Below, one piece after another: positions 1 to 12,600 of a stretch of 64,000 nt of DNA. Positions within the stretch are counted from its first letter, which is position 1, and every line of letters starts with the position of its first letter. Below the pieces are notes generated by a model. The model was not told where the DNA came from. It saw only the letters and a list, made by a program, of their open reading frames with translations, and searched no databases. The position numbers were made by a program, and so were the translations under genes. The stretch is from Theristus sp. LFF4_11 (lineage: Eukaryota > Nematoda > Chromadorea > Monhysterida > Xyalidae): NCBI GenBank assembly GCA_030248135.1, contig JASANC010003464.1, positions 124,001-188,000 of the forward strand, written 5' to 3'.

Positions 1-2417
1 AGGCGGCTCATACCAGATGCGCTCGATTATGAGGTGACCTGCTTAATTGGCCTTTTTTTCATTAAGTCGAAGCACGCTCACCCCCAACGCACTCAGTTCC
101 AGACACTCAAAGGTGGTTTGGTGCTGGGGGAGTGTCATTTCACCGAATGCCCTGGAACCTGGACCAAGTGGGACATTGCCAGAAAGTTCGCATAGCGCAC
201 CAGCAGTTGCAGTTTCCACTAGCACAGTGTGAGCACGATTGTCCCCTCCACATTGCAGGTGTGTGCGTATCGCTGCGAGCTCGCATCACCCTCGCAACTG
301 CTGTCGCACGCGACCACAACAACAGCGGCGAGCTCCAGCGATTCAGACGTGGTGAAGTTCACATGTCTAGTGATGGACCGTGACACAGCGACCGGTGCGC
401 ACTCCGTGGCGCGGCAGCACCAAGTGCGCGTGGCACGTGCCGCTGCCGTCGAGGGGCGTGACGTGGTGCTGCACTCGATCGAGTTCGTGCGACTCAAATG
501 CGACAGTCGGCCGCAGCAGCAACAGTCGCCGTCGGCACCCACTCAGGCCGCACACAGCGCCAGTGCAGCGTCATCGGAGGCGCGTGCGTTCGTGCCAGTT
601 GCGCCGCAGCCACCTGCGGTGCGTGCCTGCCGTGCTCGGCTGCCCCCTGCCGCTGCGCCCTCGGCGCCATTGACGCCCAGCCCCCGAGCAACGATGCCGC
701 CCCCTGCGCTCGTCACCGCTGCCTCATGTCGACAGCGAATCACGCAGCCAGACGCTCGTGCGTTTTTTTTTGTTATTATGGCTTTTATGCAACAAACTGA
801 CGACTTTTCTGGGCGTCATTTTCAGTGAAAACCTAGAATGAAAATGCAGATCACCAGAATAATGAGTCGTTGCAGGACTGCCGAGTGCACCGCGTGGTGT
901 TGTGCCGCCACAAACAATGCGCATGAAACAGCCAGTGTCGGCACAGTCACGGGCACCACCGACACACACACACACACCCTCCGCCTCTGGTGATCATGCA
1001 ACGTTTGGGAACGGGTAGGTGTGGTGGTCGTTGGCATCGATTCCAGCGTTGTTTTTCAATCCAACTAGTGATAGATAGTGTGTTCTTTTGTTTTCCACAT
1101 GCAAAACGTGTTTGTTTGACGCTCTCAGAACGGCGTCACGTGACTCGCCCGTTGACGTGCCTCCTCTGAAAGCACTGGACGCGTCGCAAATCGCTCGTTC
1201 GTTCAAGGCGTTCGTCGTGTCCGCCCCTGACCCGTACAGTTTCGTGGTCCGTCTTGTCGACCACGACATCGTCCATCGATACATTCAGGATCTGCTGGCC
1301 ACGGCCAAGTTGGCGTTGCCGGTACGTCACCAGCAGCAATGTTTTGTTTTGATCTGATTGGCTGCGTATGCTGCAATTCAGCCAATGTGCGTGTTCAGGA
1401 GGGCACGCCGCCGGTGTGTGGCCAGTTCTACAGCGCGTTCGTGTCCTCTGCCGCCGTCGGCTCGTGTGCGCAGGCTCCGCCCCGATGGGAGCGTGTGCTC
1501 GTCAGCAATCGCACTGCCAACAACCGCAGCCTGTATCGTGTGTTCCTGGTGGATGTTGGCGAGTTCGACATGGTGCCGCGCGAGCACATCTGCCGGCTGC
1601 CCGTCGAGTCGTTCGTGGCCGAGCACATGTTCGCTGTGAAGTGCAAGGTTCGTGAGAGACGTCACAGTGGGCGTGCACAATCCAGCAACAATCTAGACTT
1701 GCTCGCTTACTTGCTATGCAACTGCAACCAGTTTTAGCTCTTTGTGGATGCGTGTGTCAACCTTGCAGTTTGTTTGTTCAGCTTGCCGATGTCGCGCCAA
1801 CGGTGAACGGTGAAAATGAAGAGCAAGACGCAACAGACCGAGGCACCGTGTACTGGTCTCCAACAGCTCAAACGGGTATGTGCAAACATGCGACTGCGCT
1901 TTCTCTGTCGATGTCTCGAGGCACCCATTGACGTACGGCGACGCACCGACACACGTCAACGTGCCACCGTTCCTGTTGCATGCGTCTGTTTCTGTTCGTG
2001 TGCTCCAGATGGACGCTCGTGCAGAACGGTTGCAACCAAGCGCACACGCACAATGCATAGGTTTTCTCATGTTCTGACAAACCGAACGGCTGTTCTGTTT
2101 CAAACGCTGGTGTTTGCATTGCAACACGGTCTTCTGCATGCATAGAAAAGCCTAAAGGAGGGAGGGGGGTTGTGTCACACTGCAGTGCGAGAACCAAAAC
2201 TGCCAGGTTTGACGAAAGTAGCCATTTAGCATTTGCGGCGCATGTGATGGACGAATCGGACTGGCTGGTGGACGTGGTAGAGGAGTTGCAAGCGTGGCAA
2301 CTCGACGGTGCTCCGTTGCTGCCGCACTACGCGGTGCGTCTACGCAGGCCTGGCTCAGAACACAGCAACTCCGTTGCACAGTGGCTCGTACAGAATGGAC
2401 ACGCAAAACTAATGTGA
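1..2417 (+). CDS. Tudor-domain protein, 3' exons (partial, 5' end outside window)
   Basis: Seven exons fit one reading frame with consistent phases: 1-33, 259-761, 1129-1321, 1399-1647, 1782-1875, 2009-2060 and 2207-2417, with TGA at 2415-2417. Exons three to five encode an extended Tudor fold. An SN-like strand region ends in YSFVVRLVDHD, a Tudor barrel runs from CGQFYSAFV through WERVLVSN to YRVFLVDVGEFDMV, and the chain then returns to LADVAPTV and VYWSPTAQT. Proteins of this kind usually bind dimethyl-arginine tails of Piwi-type proteins in germ granules; that role is inferred from the family. The 259-761 exon is rich in Ala, Pro, Ser and Gln and is probably a disordered linker. The last exon ends in VAQWLVQNGHAKLM, like the C-terminal helix of other extended Tudor modules. 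The 52-base sixth exon is the weakest call. I cannot assign a specific TDRD orthologue. Confidence 0.72.
962..977. repeat. (AC)n microsatellite
   Basis: Short uninterrupted AC dinucleotide run inside an intron of the Tudor gene. Confidence 0.8.
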
Positions 2418-3711
2418 CTGATGCACTCACTCGGCCAACATTATTCATACTCTGTTTCACTGAAAACAGATTCCACAGCCTCCCCCTTGTTGACTGGCCG
2501 CCAAATTTAGAAAAGACGTCAAAAATTTAAAAAAATCTACGGCTAGACCTGCCAAACATATGGAATCTGGTTTATTATTATTGATTTGTTCATTTATCGA
2601 CTGTGTCATTTGTCAACGAAAACTGATTCAAAATTCTTCGATCTTTCCTATTTGTGCCTTCCAGAACGTATTTTTTTGTGCTACGAATTTGCATTGATGT
2701 GATTCTGTGGTTCTTTTCTTTTTGGTGGTTTTCCTGTGCCTTCTTCACTCTTCCATGTCTGGAAAATGCCTGACCATAATTGTTGCAAAAGTCTGATTTT
2801 GATTTACAAATGCAAATTATCAGCATAAATGACAACCTTTCACTGCCGTTTCTGTTCTTATATTTTCGATCGTTCTTGTAATGATTTGACCTTTCGAACT
2901 TGCAAAGCTTATTTATCTCAAAGGTTACCTGTTTTCCATGTCCATCATCTTTGTTGGCAGCTGCAGGATTTTCGTTTCGACATTGAAAATGTCCAAGCCA
3001 GCCTGCCGACTGACAAAATACATTTTGAGCAAAGGTGGAAATTTTGTATTTGTGAAGGGCTGACAATAATAAGTGCTCCGTTGAAAGATGTTGCAAACAT
3101 TTTCGGTGTTGTGTCATTTGATTTGGTTGTTCCTTACATGGTGTTCATCTTTTGTTAGCCTTGTAAGAATGTTTTTGTGATTTTATCAAATTGGATTCAT
3201 GATATTCAATATATTGAACGATTCGTTTTCGTTTGTTACAACACTGGAAAACAAAATCAAGTACAGCATGGCCGAATAAATAAGGCAGCCCATCAAGGCC
3301 GGATCCGTCGCAGACTAGAGGTTGACTTTTTCAAAAATGCCAACAAAATTCCTAATCATGTGTGCAAGGGAAAAAGAAATGAACATAATAGCACGAAGAA
3401 TCCATTAGTTTAAAAAACACGTCAAACTTGACACACAATTTGGTTTCTGAACGTCTTTTTTTCTTTCATTCAAATTTCGTGCGCTCCTTGCACCCTGAAA
3501 AAACTGCCATGTTTAATCGGCCATTCCGTAACTGTTGTGCAGCGGTTTTTCTGCATTGCTTTGACTTTGGTTTATTCCAAAGATGTGTAAAACTGTACTT
3601 TTCTGTTGTTTATATCCTTGGGACGTTGGTTGTTTGAATAAGACGCATGTCACAACGACTGGTCTGAACGCCACCACTGCTTTCGTGCCATGCGGTGTGC
3701 TGTTTTCATTG
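2418..3711. other. Intergenic spacer between Tudor gene and rabenosyn-5
   Basis: AT-rich spacer holding the Tudor gene's 3' flank and the rabenosyn promoter region. It contains one TA-flanked MITE (3264-3528). A 175-codon open frame on the minus strand (2590-3117) and a 109-codon frame on the plus strand (2829-3158) overlap here. Neither resembles a known family, and both look like chance frames in low-GC DNA. Confidence 0.6.
3264..3528. mobile_element. MITE family A, copy 1 (265 bp, TA target duplication)
   Basis: Bounded by inverted ends CAGCATGGCCGAATAAA and, reverse-complemented, CGGAATGGCCGATTAAA. Each end is flanked by TA (3262-3263 and 3529-3530). It has no coding capacity. A second copy lies at 20405-20655 in the opposite orientation and a truncated one near 61942. 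TA duplication plus short inverted ends is typical of non-autonomous Tc1/mariner-superfamily elements; the superfamily is an inference. Confidence 0.8.
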
Positions 3712-6700
3712 ATGTTCACCTCCAGGCGCCACATTGCCTCCACATTGCTCAACATGCTCGATGCGGCTGCGGGCCAGTCCGAGTGCAGCGACATTCGCCA
3801 AGGCTTCCTGTGTCCAGTGTGCTTGACCGACCTGGGCGACGTGCACCAGTTGCGTGTGCACTTTGAGCAGACGCACAACAAACAGACCGACGTGAACGCA
3901 CTGCTGTGGCCGAACCACCTGAAAGGTAACACCGTGGCAGTGTGGTGCAGCGTGTGTCGCGCTGTGCGTCCGTTGTAATTTCGGTTGACATGAGCTCTGG
4001 CTGCTGAACACTACAACAACAACTGTCCACTGTTGCTGCAGGTTTATTTGGCAAAGCGAAGCAGCGATTTCTATTCTTTGATGACAAGGATATTTCGCCG
4101 ACGGAGCATTCTGCCGATGGCACCATTGGGGCACAACCAGCAGCAGCCTCCTGGACGCTCAACACCGCACAAGAGCCTGGTAGCTTTATAGACTAGTCAT
4201 TCAAACGTGTCGCACCGAAATGACGCGTGTCCGAAATGTCTCGGAATTTCAGTCTGTGTGAGCTTTTCAGGTGAAAAATACGTAAAGTGGATCAAACTGA
4301 AATCCTGGTGCCTAAACAGGCGTTAGAAATTTGGCTTTCCAGTTCACTTTCTCACAACAATTCTTGTCTCACAGGACAGAGCACATCGCACACAAAGCTG
4401 TTTCGTTCGCTCAGAGACGTTCAGATTGACCAGATCGCTGTCGAGACGAACAAACTGATCATTCGACTGGACCGACTGATCACCGATTGTCCGAAGGATC
4501 CAGCAAAACGAAAAGGTTCGTTGAATTCAGGGGAAAACGCCATTGTTGAAAGGCAGCAGTTTAAAAGTAGCACGGTGTGTTGGCCGTGCGCGACAGTGTT
4601 CACCGATTGAGTGTTCTGTGGCATTACTGCACTGGTTCGTGTTGAGCGTTCGAACGCGAGATCGTCACGTGGCAGGTGGACGCAGACGCGGGCGCGTGCA
4701 GTGCGTGTGGCGTGCGCTTCCAGCTGACACGCCGCAAACACCACTGTCGTCTGTGCGGCGCCGTCATCTGCAACCGCTGCTCGCAGTTCCTCACGTTTCT
4801 CATCGCTCGTCTGTTTCTTCTTTTGGTTTCTTTTCACTGATTTCTGCGTTGTTTTTGCAAATAGGCACAACAGATGTGTGCTGCAGCACACCAAACACCA
4901 AGTGACGTTGCTTTTCGAGTTGCAATTTCACCGTTGACATTGTTGTCGCACTGAGCAGCTTGCCAATCGCAGACAAGCTGGTGCACCCAGTTGGCTTCGT
5001 CGACAACAGCACCACAGCGGCAGCGAGTGCGTCTGCTGCGTTCAGCACCACGCCAACCGCATCAGCCTCCGCCAAACGCACTCCACCAGCGGCGTTGCAG
5101 CGTGCCGAGCGTCTGCTCAGCGCTGCACTCAAACGAGACACGTCCGAGCTCAGCCTTGCCTCGTTTTTTAATCAGGTGATTTTTGCAGCGTTCTGTGATT
5201 GCTGACATCAGATTCATTGGAAGACTGCACGTCGCTCTGAGTTCTGTACGCTCTTCAACTTTCACACAAACATGGTCGCCTCATTTCATCACAGTTAAAC
5301 CACAAAACACGTGCAATTTCGATCAATGCAATGTGCCCATTCGGGCATTTGCATCTGTGCAGCTGATTGGCTGCATCGAGCTTGTTGGTTCAAGCAATCA
5401 GCGAGTCCAAATGAAAATCAGTCAGTCGTTTAACTGGCAATGATTTGCAGTTCGGTGTATCTGACGGATTGGTTATAAATGAAGACTTGTGACTAGAAGC
5501 ACCAATGAGCATTCGCATGTGCTTGTGTGTTGCTTGCATAGGATGGCGACTCGCACCTGCGTCTGTGCATCACGTGTCATCGTTTGTTGATGCGTCGCGA
5601 TGCGATGATCGAAGCGCGCCAGTCACCGCCGATCGTCGTGCAAATGTACGAGCGACTGACGCAACTCATGGACGACGTCGCAGGCCTCTACCCGAACTAC
5701 TGCCGTATGGCTGCCAGTCTCAAGTTGATTGCTTTTTTGCTTTTTTTGTTGCTCTTTGCTGTTTGTGTTTCCCAAAAGACTCTGCATTCTGCTTTCGAAT
5801 CATTTGCGCTTTTTTTCATTTCAGCAAAGGTGAATCGATGTACACAATGGATGACGCGAAAGTGTTGAAGTTGAAACTGATGAAAATGCAGGAGCAAATT
5901 GGATCGATCAGGTTGTGCCTTACAAAAAGCTTCTGATGTTTAGAATATTTGCGTTGCTTCAAACCAGCCATGCAGACGCTAGATGCGTTTTTTGCATTCG
6001 CAGTGCGAAAATCGAAGCATTCGGCGCACCGGAGCCAAGCGCCCCAACCGATGCAGATGCTGATGCTGGCGATGCTGGCCGAATGGCGACCTCACCACGG
6101 CAACAGCTGCTGCAGCGCAACATCCGTTCGCACGCGCTCGCGTTTCTGCGTGAGATCGTGCTGTACATTCCGCAGTTGCCCTCTGACGAGCAGTACGCAG
6201 AGCTACAGCTGCGCTACAAACAGACACTCCGTGAACGCATCGACCACGAACGCCGCATGGCGACGGTCTGCGTTGCTTTGCAACTTTTTGTTCAATTGGC
6301 GGCACTGTCCGTCGTGGAGATAACAAGTGAGTGCGTGGTGAACACCAGCCTGCTGCGCTTGGTTGTCAAGTGAGCTCCAAAAAAACTCCGCGAAAGTGCG
6401 CGTGCGCAGCGCCGAAACTGATGCGAGCAGCAGTTGTCGCGATTCGAATGCGTAGTCAGTCACGCAAGCACCTGTGCTCATGGAGGCCGCACACCGCTTT
6501 GTTGAATAGCTCCCAAAGAGTGAGCATGCTATTGAAGATCGTTTCAATGGTGCGCAATGCGCGACGTGACTGTGCTTTCAGCAAGTGCCGCACAGTCTAC
6601 CGATTGCGCCGACGTCTCAGTCTCGATCGTTGATCGCCCGCAGCGAATCGTCACGTGCACATTCAAGCAAACTCAGTGCTGTGTCCGCTGACCATGGATG

Positions 6701-7243
6701 GGTCGCTGATGCACTGCCACTGACGCGAGCATTCAGGTGCTTCGTCTACATCACCAGATCAGATGCACGCTTCATTGTTCTGCTGCCTTTTGGCCTGAGC
6801 TCTTGCAGCAGCTTCCTTTCGACTTGCCGAATGATAGCTAGTTACAAACTTTCTTGCAGCCACCCCTCGAGCAAAAATCCGTTTTCTGACGATGTCGACG
6901 ACGCTTCGCACAGTGACAGTGACAATCAAATTGATCCACTGCAACAGCAGATTTTGATTATCAAAAGGTTTGCATCACCTATTTTACATGCAGGATTCAT
7001 AGATTCTGCTGACACGTAACATGAAAACCTGCTCGCTTCGGATTGTGCAAGTTGCTTGTGCGTGTGCTCAGTTACCTGCGGCAAGCGGCCAATGCGGCTC
7101 GTCACGAAGAGGTGCTCATCCTGGAGCACAACCTGAAGGAACTCGAGCTCGAGTTGAAACATCGAAATCTGGAAACGCCTCGAACTCCGGCCGCTGCGGC
7201 TGCGGCTGCGTTCTGTGCTGCGGCGAATGATGGCGAAGAATGA
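3712..7243 (+). CDS. RBSN: Rabenosyn-5 (FYVE and NPF Rab4/Rab5 effector)
   Basis: Endosomal tether and effector that binds PI3P and Rab4/Rab5 and recruits VPS45 and EHD proteins; these roles come from the family. Exons: 3712-3925, 4042-4179, 4375-4515, 4647-4794, 4959-5175, 5542-5723, 5825-5911, 6004-6265, probably 6349-6519, 6582-6736, 6860-6967 and 7072-7243, giving about 664 residues. An N-terminal C2H2 finger (GFLCPVCLTDL ... HFEQTH) is followed by VETNKLIIRLDRL. The FYVE domain comes next, with CSACGVRF, the signature RRKHHCRLCG and NRCSQF, and ends at LCITCHRLL. MAASLNKGES and a coiled region follow. An NPF motif (SKNPFSDD) binds EH domains in relatives. The C-terminal helix YLRQAANAARHEEVLILEHNLKEL matches the Rab-binding helical hairpin. 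The second in-frame ATG, at 3754, fits relatives better and would give 650 residues. The 6349-6519 exon is uncertain. Confidence 0.93.
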
Positions 7244-7728
7244 GCTGCCTGTGCAGTCACTGTTTGCGTCTGCGCTGTTCGCTTTCTGCTGCCTTGATGA
7301 TATGAATTTTCGGAATTTGGATTTTTTTCAAACTCACGAACTCAACGATAGTTTATAAAGAGTCGTACACAAAGTGAGCCAGAAAAGGTTTTCAAATTTG
7401 CTCTATTGTGCGTCGGTTCTGTAAAGGGTGTGAATTAAACTGAGTTTTCGAATTTTTAAAGCTTGTTAGTTTTATTTTTGGAATATTTACAAAAAAAAAC
7501 ACATGTTCTCTGGAACTTGCAAATAATTTCATAGCTTTAATCAGGCGGGCCTAAAGCATTTTCAAATGGGTAACTTTTTGTTGGCTCACCCAATTTCTTC
7601 CGTTGCAATGTTTGTTGTCGGTGATTCGAATCGCAAGTGTGATTGTTTCTGTTTTATTATGATTATGATTTCTAACTTTACCACGCACGCTAGCACTATT
7701 TCGGTTAATTATGTTGACTTGTGCGATG

Positions 7729-7734
7729 AATAAA
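7729..7734 (+). terminator. Polyadenylation signal AATAAA of rabenosyn-5
   Basis: The first canonical AATAAA after the stop codon, about 490 bases downstream. The sequence between is AT-rich and non-coding, as expected for a 3' UTR. Confidence 0.6.
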
Positions 7735-8204
7735 AGTTTGAAGGTTGTTTGTGATGATTGAAAGCAACTTTGCTCAAGTTCCTGGCTTGTTTCACTAATC
7801 GGCGCATGGCCATTCGGTCTGCTTTGCTTTGTTTATGTTTTGCAATCCTTCTGTTTGCTGCTTCTTTATCATTTTATGTTGTTGGATTTGGTGCAAGTGA
7901 TGGCTGCGCATTTTATTTCGTTCTGTTCACCAGCCACAAACATGAGTCATGTGTGTGTGTGTCATTGCAACAACCGACCGATTGCACTAATGAAGTCATT
8001 TGGATCCGTGAGACGTTTGGATGCTGCACCCGCTCGCAGGTTACATAATTTACTCCACGGCGTCATCTTTGGTAAGTGATGATCGAGAAGCTTTTATAAT
8101 TTCTTTTTGTTAGGTTAGAAAATTACGCTTTTGAGAATGAAGGGATTGACAGTTGCTATCAGCTTTTGACTGACAGTATTTAACTTGAACTTGGAAGAAA
8201 ATAC

Positions 8205-8360
8205 AGCGTGTGTCAAAAAAGAACGTATGCACTAGTAAACCGACGCTATTTGGTTTGAATTTGAAGAAGTCAGAACCGATACGACAAAGCCAATACAGGG
8301 TGTTTCAAAAAGAACGTTGATAAACCGAACTGGTTTACTTTTTGCTTTGAATTACACCGT
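8205..8360 (+). repeat. Tandem pair of ACAG(C/G)GTGT... transposon-end repeats
   Basis: Two direct copies, about 90 bases apart, each start ACAG(C/G)GTGT(G/T)TCAAAAA and continue GAACGT ... TAAACCGA ... TTTGAATT. They lie at about 8205-8265 and 8295-8360. The shape resembles the terminal repeats of cut-and-paste transposons. A related start, TACAGGGTGCTGCAAAAG, occurs near 37799. Confidence 0.55.
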
Positions 8361-8514
8361 TGATTCTCTGTGCATATTCTAACTACTATTTATTTTGTAA
8401 TATTTTTAACATCTGTTAGGTCGTTTTAAACACTGCCGGAAGTTTTTGAAGATTTTGTTTTTTTAAAGAGTTATTGCTACTATGTAACAATCTTCCTTGT
8501 CCCTGTGGTTTTAT

Positions 8515-8640
8515 CCGTTTATACCTGACGTATGCAGACGTACGTCGACGTGCGTCAGGTATGAATATAAGGATGCAATACAAGAGACCTAAAGCGACGT
8601 GACGTGACGTGCCGTTTGCGCATACGTCAGGTATAAACGG
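8515..8640. mobile_element. Palindromic MITE-like element with 21-bp perfect inverted ends
   Basis: Left arm 8515-8535 and right arm 8620-8640 are perfect reverse complements over 21 bases (CCGTTTATACCTGACGTATGC). An extra partial copy of the arm word CGTCAGGTAT sits near 8554-8563, and the interior contains repeated GACGT. There is no coding capacity. No second copy was found in the window, so family membership is unproven. Confidence 0.65.
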
Positions 8641-9180
8641 CCTTTAAACTGGAAAAGTTCAGTGCTTTTTCACTTTTCACTTCAGGGTGGTCCAAACGTA
8701 GTCGGTGATGTTTTGATTGCTAATCCAGGTAGCTCGCACTGCTCTGGTAATTTTTTATGTTTTAATTTCACAACACATTGTGTTTTGAGTGCCTCATACT
8801 TTGTTTCTACACATTATTAGCACTTTTTACTTGACATGTAAAGAAATAATAATAATAAACTGTGAAAGTGTTGTTGGTTCTATTGTTGAAGGCTTTCCAT
8901 AAATGACAAAGAATAACATAAATGGAGGTCTTGCGTCGAGCTCGCACGAGACATTGATAAGTCGAGACCAGCGATACGACTGAGGGTGACCACGCTCGGA
9001 AACTAATTCTTAGTGTCGTCAACACGAGCTCAGTAAATCCTCTCCACTCGTTGATCGGTCAATGTGCCACCAGTCAGAGTGCCATTGATTGAAGCGTTAT
9101 TGAAAAAACTCACGCAATGCCAGTATACCAAGTCGAGTAGTGACCGGTTTAAAAACGTTATTAAAATATAAAAAAGCATC

Positions 9181-9345
9181 GCCTTCGTGACTCAGTGGTA
9201 AATTCTCTGCATTCAACCCAAAAGGTACTGTCGGTTTGACCCCTACAGAGAACGACGCTGTGGCCTTATCAAATTTCAGATCCATTGCCTTTCGGGATAT
9301 AGCTTTCCGAAAACCACACTAAAATCGAGATATAGCTAAGATCAT
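9181..9345 (+). mobile_element. tRNA-derived SINE, degraded copy
   Basis: Pol III-type A box TGACTCAGTGG (9188-9198) and B box-like GGTTTGACC (9233-9241) have the spacing of a tRNA head. The 3' body (GGGATATAGC ... CACTAAAATC) resembles the body of the better copy at 14279-14494. The two heads share only their first few bases, so the parental tRNA may differ. Confidence 0.55.
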
Positions 9346-9626
9346 TTGTGCCTGGAAGCAGAGCAGAGCCAAAAGGTTGTTGTTCTCCTCTTGTTGTGAG
9401 GGCATTGCCTCACCACCCCGCGCATCATACAGCAAAGTAAAAATACATCTGTTATAGTCACAAATTTATGACTGTGTGGAAAACAGTGAATTGTAGAATT
9501 GAAAACAAAAAAGTGTAGCCAAATACAAACACTAAATATGCAGTGAAAATCATGTTCTGTGGAATGGAGCAATCATATGTTTTTTGCTTCACATTCATGT
9601 GGCGCCTCCACGGCGTTGTGGCGTAC

Positions 9627-12600
9627 TCATTTGACTTGACTTGGTGTGTCTGTGGCTGACTGCTCACCACCACTGCCTTTTGTGGACGTTTTAGGGCTTC
9701 TCCCTGCACCAGCAAGCATTTCCTCCGCTGTTTCGCTGATCGATGCGTCGCACGGCTCTGCACTGATGCCATGTGACATGGCCGTAGTTGGCGAACCGGT
9801 GAATGATACAACTGAAAATGATTAATTTAAAGTTAATATTAAGATTTTCTGTTTTCATGACCGACCGAAAGAAACAGTTTGTAAAAGACCAAGCGAAACA
9901 ATAATTGGTACCACGAGTACCACCAACATCTTGGCCGTTCTAGTGTTCCTTCGGTGCTCGCCTCAGCGCTGTACGTGTGCTTCAACGACTTTCTGTAAAT
10001 TACATGGTTCTCGAGACTTTTTGCACATATAACTTCAGTTTTTTTGACAAACACACACCGTTTCATTAAGCTTTTTGTGCGTTTTTGCTGTACCGGCTGC
10101 AGTTCGATCGTTTCAACAGCAGGTTCGGCCACAGCTCCAGTGGAAGAGCCTGCGCCACTGTCGCTCTCTTTTATTGAACTTGCGCGCCATCGGCGTACGC
10201 TGCTCTTCGCCCATCGGATTGTTGAACGGTTACGAGTTGCACCTTAAAATTTTCTTGGTGGTAAAACGATCGTTTATGGTATGAAGGGCTTGTGTGTTTT
10301 GCATTGACGAATGACGATAGATTGGTTGGTGTAGAGCTAACTTGTGGTAGAAGAGTCGGCAGCAGCAGTGTTTGCATTGTGAGTGGTCTCACGATCAGCT
10401 TGTGATCGAGAGTCGTGTTCGTCAATCCGTTCTTCTGGAGCATCTGAATTGCAGAATTGTTATTTTTTATACTGTTCACTTTGGATCGAACGAATGTAGT
10501 GGAGATGTTGCCACAGAATTGTTGCAAACTTACTTTTCACTTTTCCAACACCGAATGACAATCGGTGTGTTTCCGACGCTCGTTTCTGCATTGCTGATGA
10601 CAAGCGATGTGGTGTCATTGACTGGGCGCTTCCACTGTCACTGTGCAAATCCGCAATTGTTGGCGTTCGGGAATGCTGTTCTAAAATTTTAGCCATTTCC
10701 GTTGCCTTATTTATTCTGCTAGTTTGCCAAAGTTGCTGCGCGAAACGGAATCATAAAAATTGACCATTAATAGATCGGTTTGCAAAGTCCTCTTTAAGCA
10801 ATTGAAGCTCTTCGGCTAGTTCGGTCAGCAGCGTACTGTGACACCGCGTGTAGCCCCTTCGGTTCGTGAATCGACCAGCAAGTTCGTGTTGCCAATGTTG
10901 CTCTTGATCGTGCAACGCTTTCTGCGGTACCAGCTGAGATATCGATAGGAAAATAGTTTTTGTTCTGTTAGTTAGTGCAAGCAGTTGCCTTGATGCCAAT
11001 TTTTCATCGTACTCACCCTGTGCTGGATGAGTGGACCAATCAAAACTGTCAATGGTGTGTCAACCATTGTAGCAAAATCTACAAAACTCCACAGTGCTGT
11101 GCTTCTTTGTTGTTTCACGGTTAAGTCGCGAACGATTTTAGCTATCTTGTGCCAGTGGCCAGCTAGCTGCTTTCCAAAGCTGACAATCATGATCTTCAGA
11201 GCTGCAATGGTAGAGCGTTTTTTGTTTGCTTTTGATTGGCACAGACTTTTGAAACCAAGGTAACTTTTGAAACGGATGGAACGACTGGCCGCTGAAGTTT
11301 CTCTCACCTAGTAGTACAGAAAGTGTGATTGATTCACGAATAATGGGCAGTGTAGACACGGTCGCTGAGTGCCCACGGTCGGTCACCGACACGGATCCTT
11401 GACGTCCGCCTGTTTCAGGCTCTGGAAGTTGTTGATTGAACTTTGAACTTCACATTTTACCAAAGACAAGTTTTGAAAACGTGTTTACAACGAACGTTTC
11501 AAAGGAAGCCCCAACGATGGTGCCGGTGCCAACGACTGTCGTGCTGCAGCAGCTGTACTTGGATTGATTGCAGTCAACATCATGTTCAAGCAGAAGTTTA
11601 CATCGCGTTGCTTCAGAACCGGAGCATCTACAAAAATGATGTTTAGTAGACAGTTTTGCGGTGGTGTAAAACTTCTCCAGACAATAAGTTTCGGCAACAC
11701 TTCGTTACCTTTTTTCGCAGTGGCGGCTCGCAGAAACAGTGGCATGACTATGTGACAAAGCACCACTTCGATGCGATCCGCTGATTGGTGCCCAAGAGTT
11801 TCGGCACCGCAGATAACTTCCAGTGAAAAAGTATGCTCCTGAAAAGCTCTTCCTTTTGTGCATGCATGTAACGTGTAGTGTATTTCCCAACTAATAAGCT
11901 ACAAAACAGGACTATACGGGCAGCGTTTGAGACAAAAAGTCAGCCAGTTTCAGTGTGGCATTGCAGAACATTGGAGGTGGAGTCTGTGGATTCAACACGG
12001 TTTGCACTGTCGGTTGTGCGACGCTTGAATTTGACGCGTCATCTGCTGCTGACGATGTGTCCCCAGTTAAGATGCGCAAGCACATTTGTGTGGTGGTCTG
12101 AAACCCCGTACAACCGTTAGTCGTTGTTTTTGAACTGAGCTATTGAAAACAGATATAACAGCACCTTTAGTGGGTGCAAGTGTGCCATATATGGAAATGC
12201 TCGGATGGTGTCGTTCAATCCGCGTAGCCAGTTACTCAGCGCAACCCAATTTGTTCGACGCTGAAAAATTGGTTACATTCGAATTTGTATTCAAAAAATA
12301 TAAATCACTGTCTGTCTGGTGACGTACCCTCGCTGCACCGCGTTTCCCAATTTTAGCGAACGTTTTATCCAAACGTCGCAGAACCATGTTCAACGCGGAA
12401 CGATTCTGCTCCACCGACCAATCAGTGGACGGTAATATTTTTAGAAAGTAACTTTGCAGCCCCTGACACGAGAGAATTGCTGAATCATGCGGTGCCATTT
12501 TCAGAAGCGACAACGCAATTTCAGATAGTTTCTGAAATTGTTGATTTTAATTAGGCACCAACTTACACAAAAACTGCTATACATAGTTTGAGCCACTCTA

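Larger units (their letters stand above)
7244..9626. other. Convergent intergenic region between rabenosyn-5 and unc80
   Basis: The two genes end towards each other here. The region holds the rabenosyn 3' UTR, a tandem pair of transposon-like ends (8205-8360), a palindromic MITE (8515-8640) and a SINE remnant (9181-9345). A 96-codon frame at 7758-8048 starts with a hydrophobic stretch but has no recognisable relatives or exon signals. I see no clear AATAAA for unc80 on the minus strand. Confidence 0.6.

Noticed and set aside
2590..3117. 175-codon minus-strand open frame upstream of rabenosyn-5
   Set aside because: AT-rich Lys/Asn-biased product with no domain; the opposite strand is also open over much of it.
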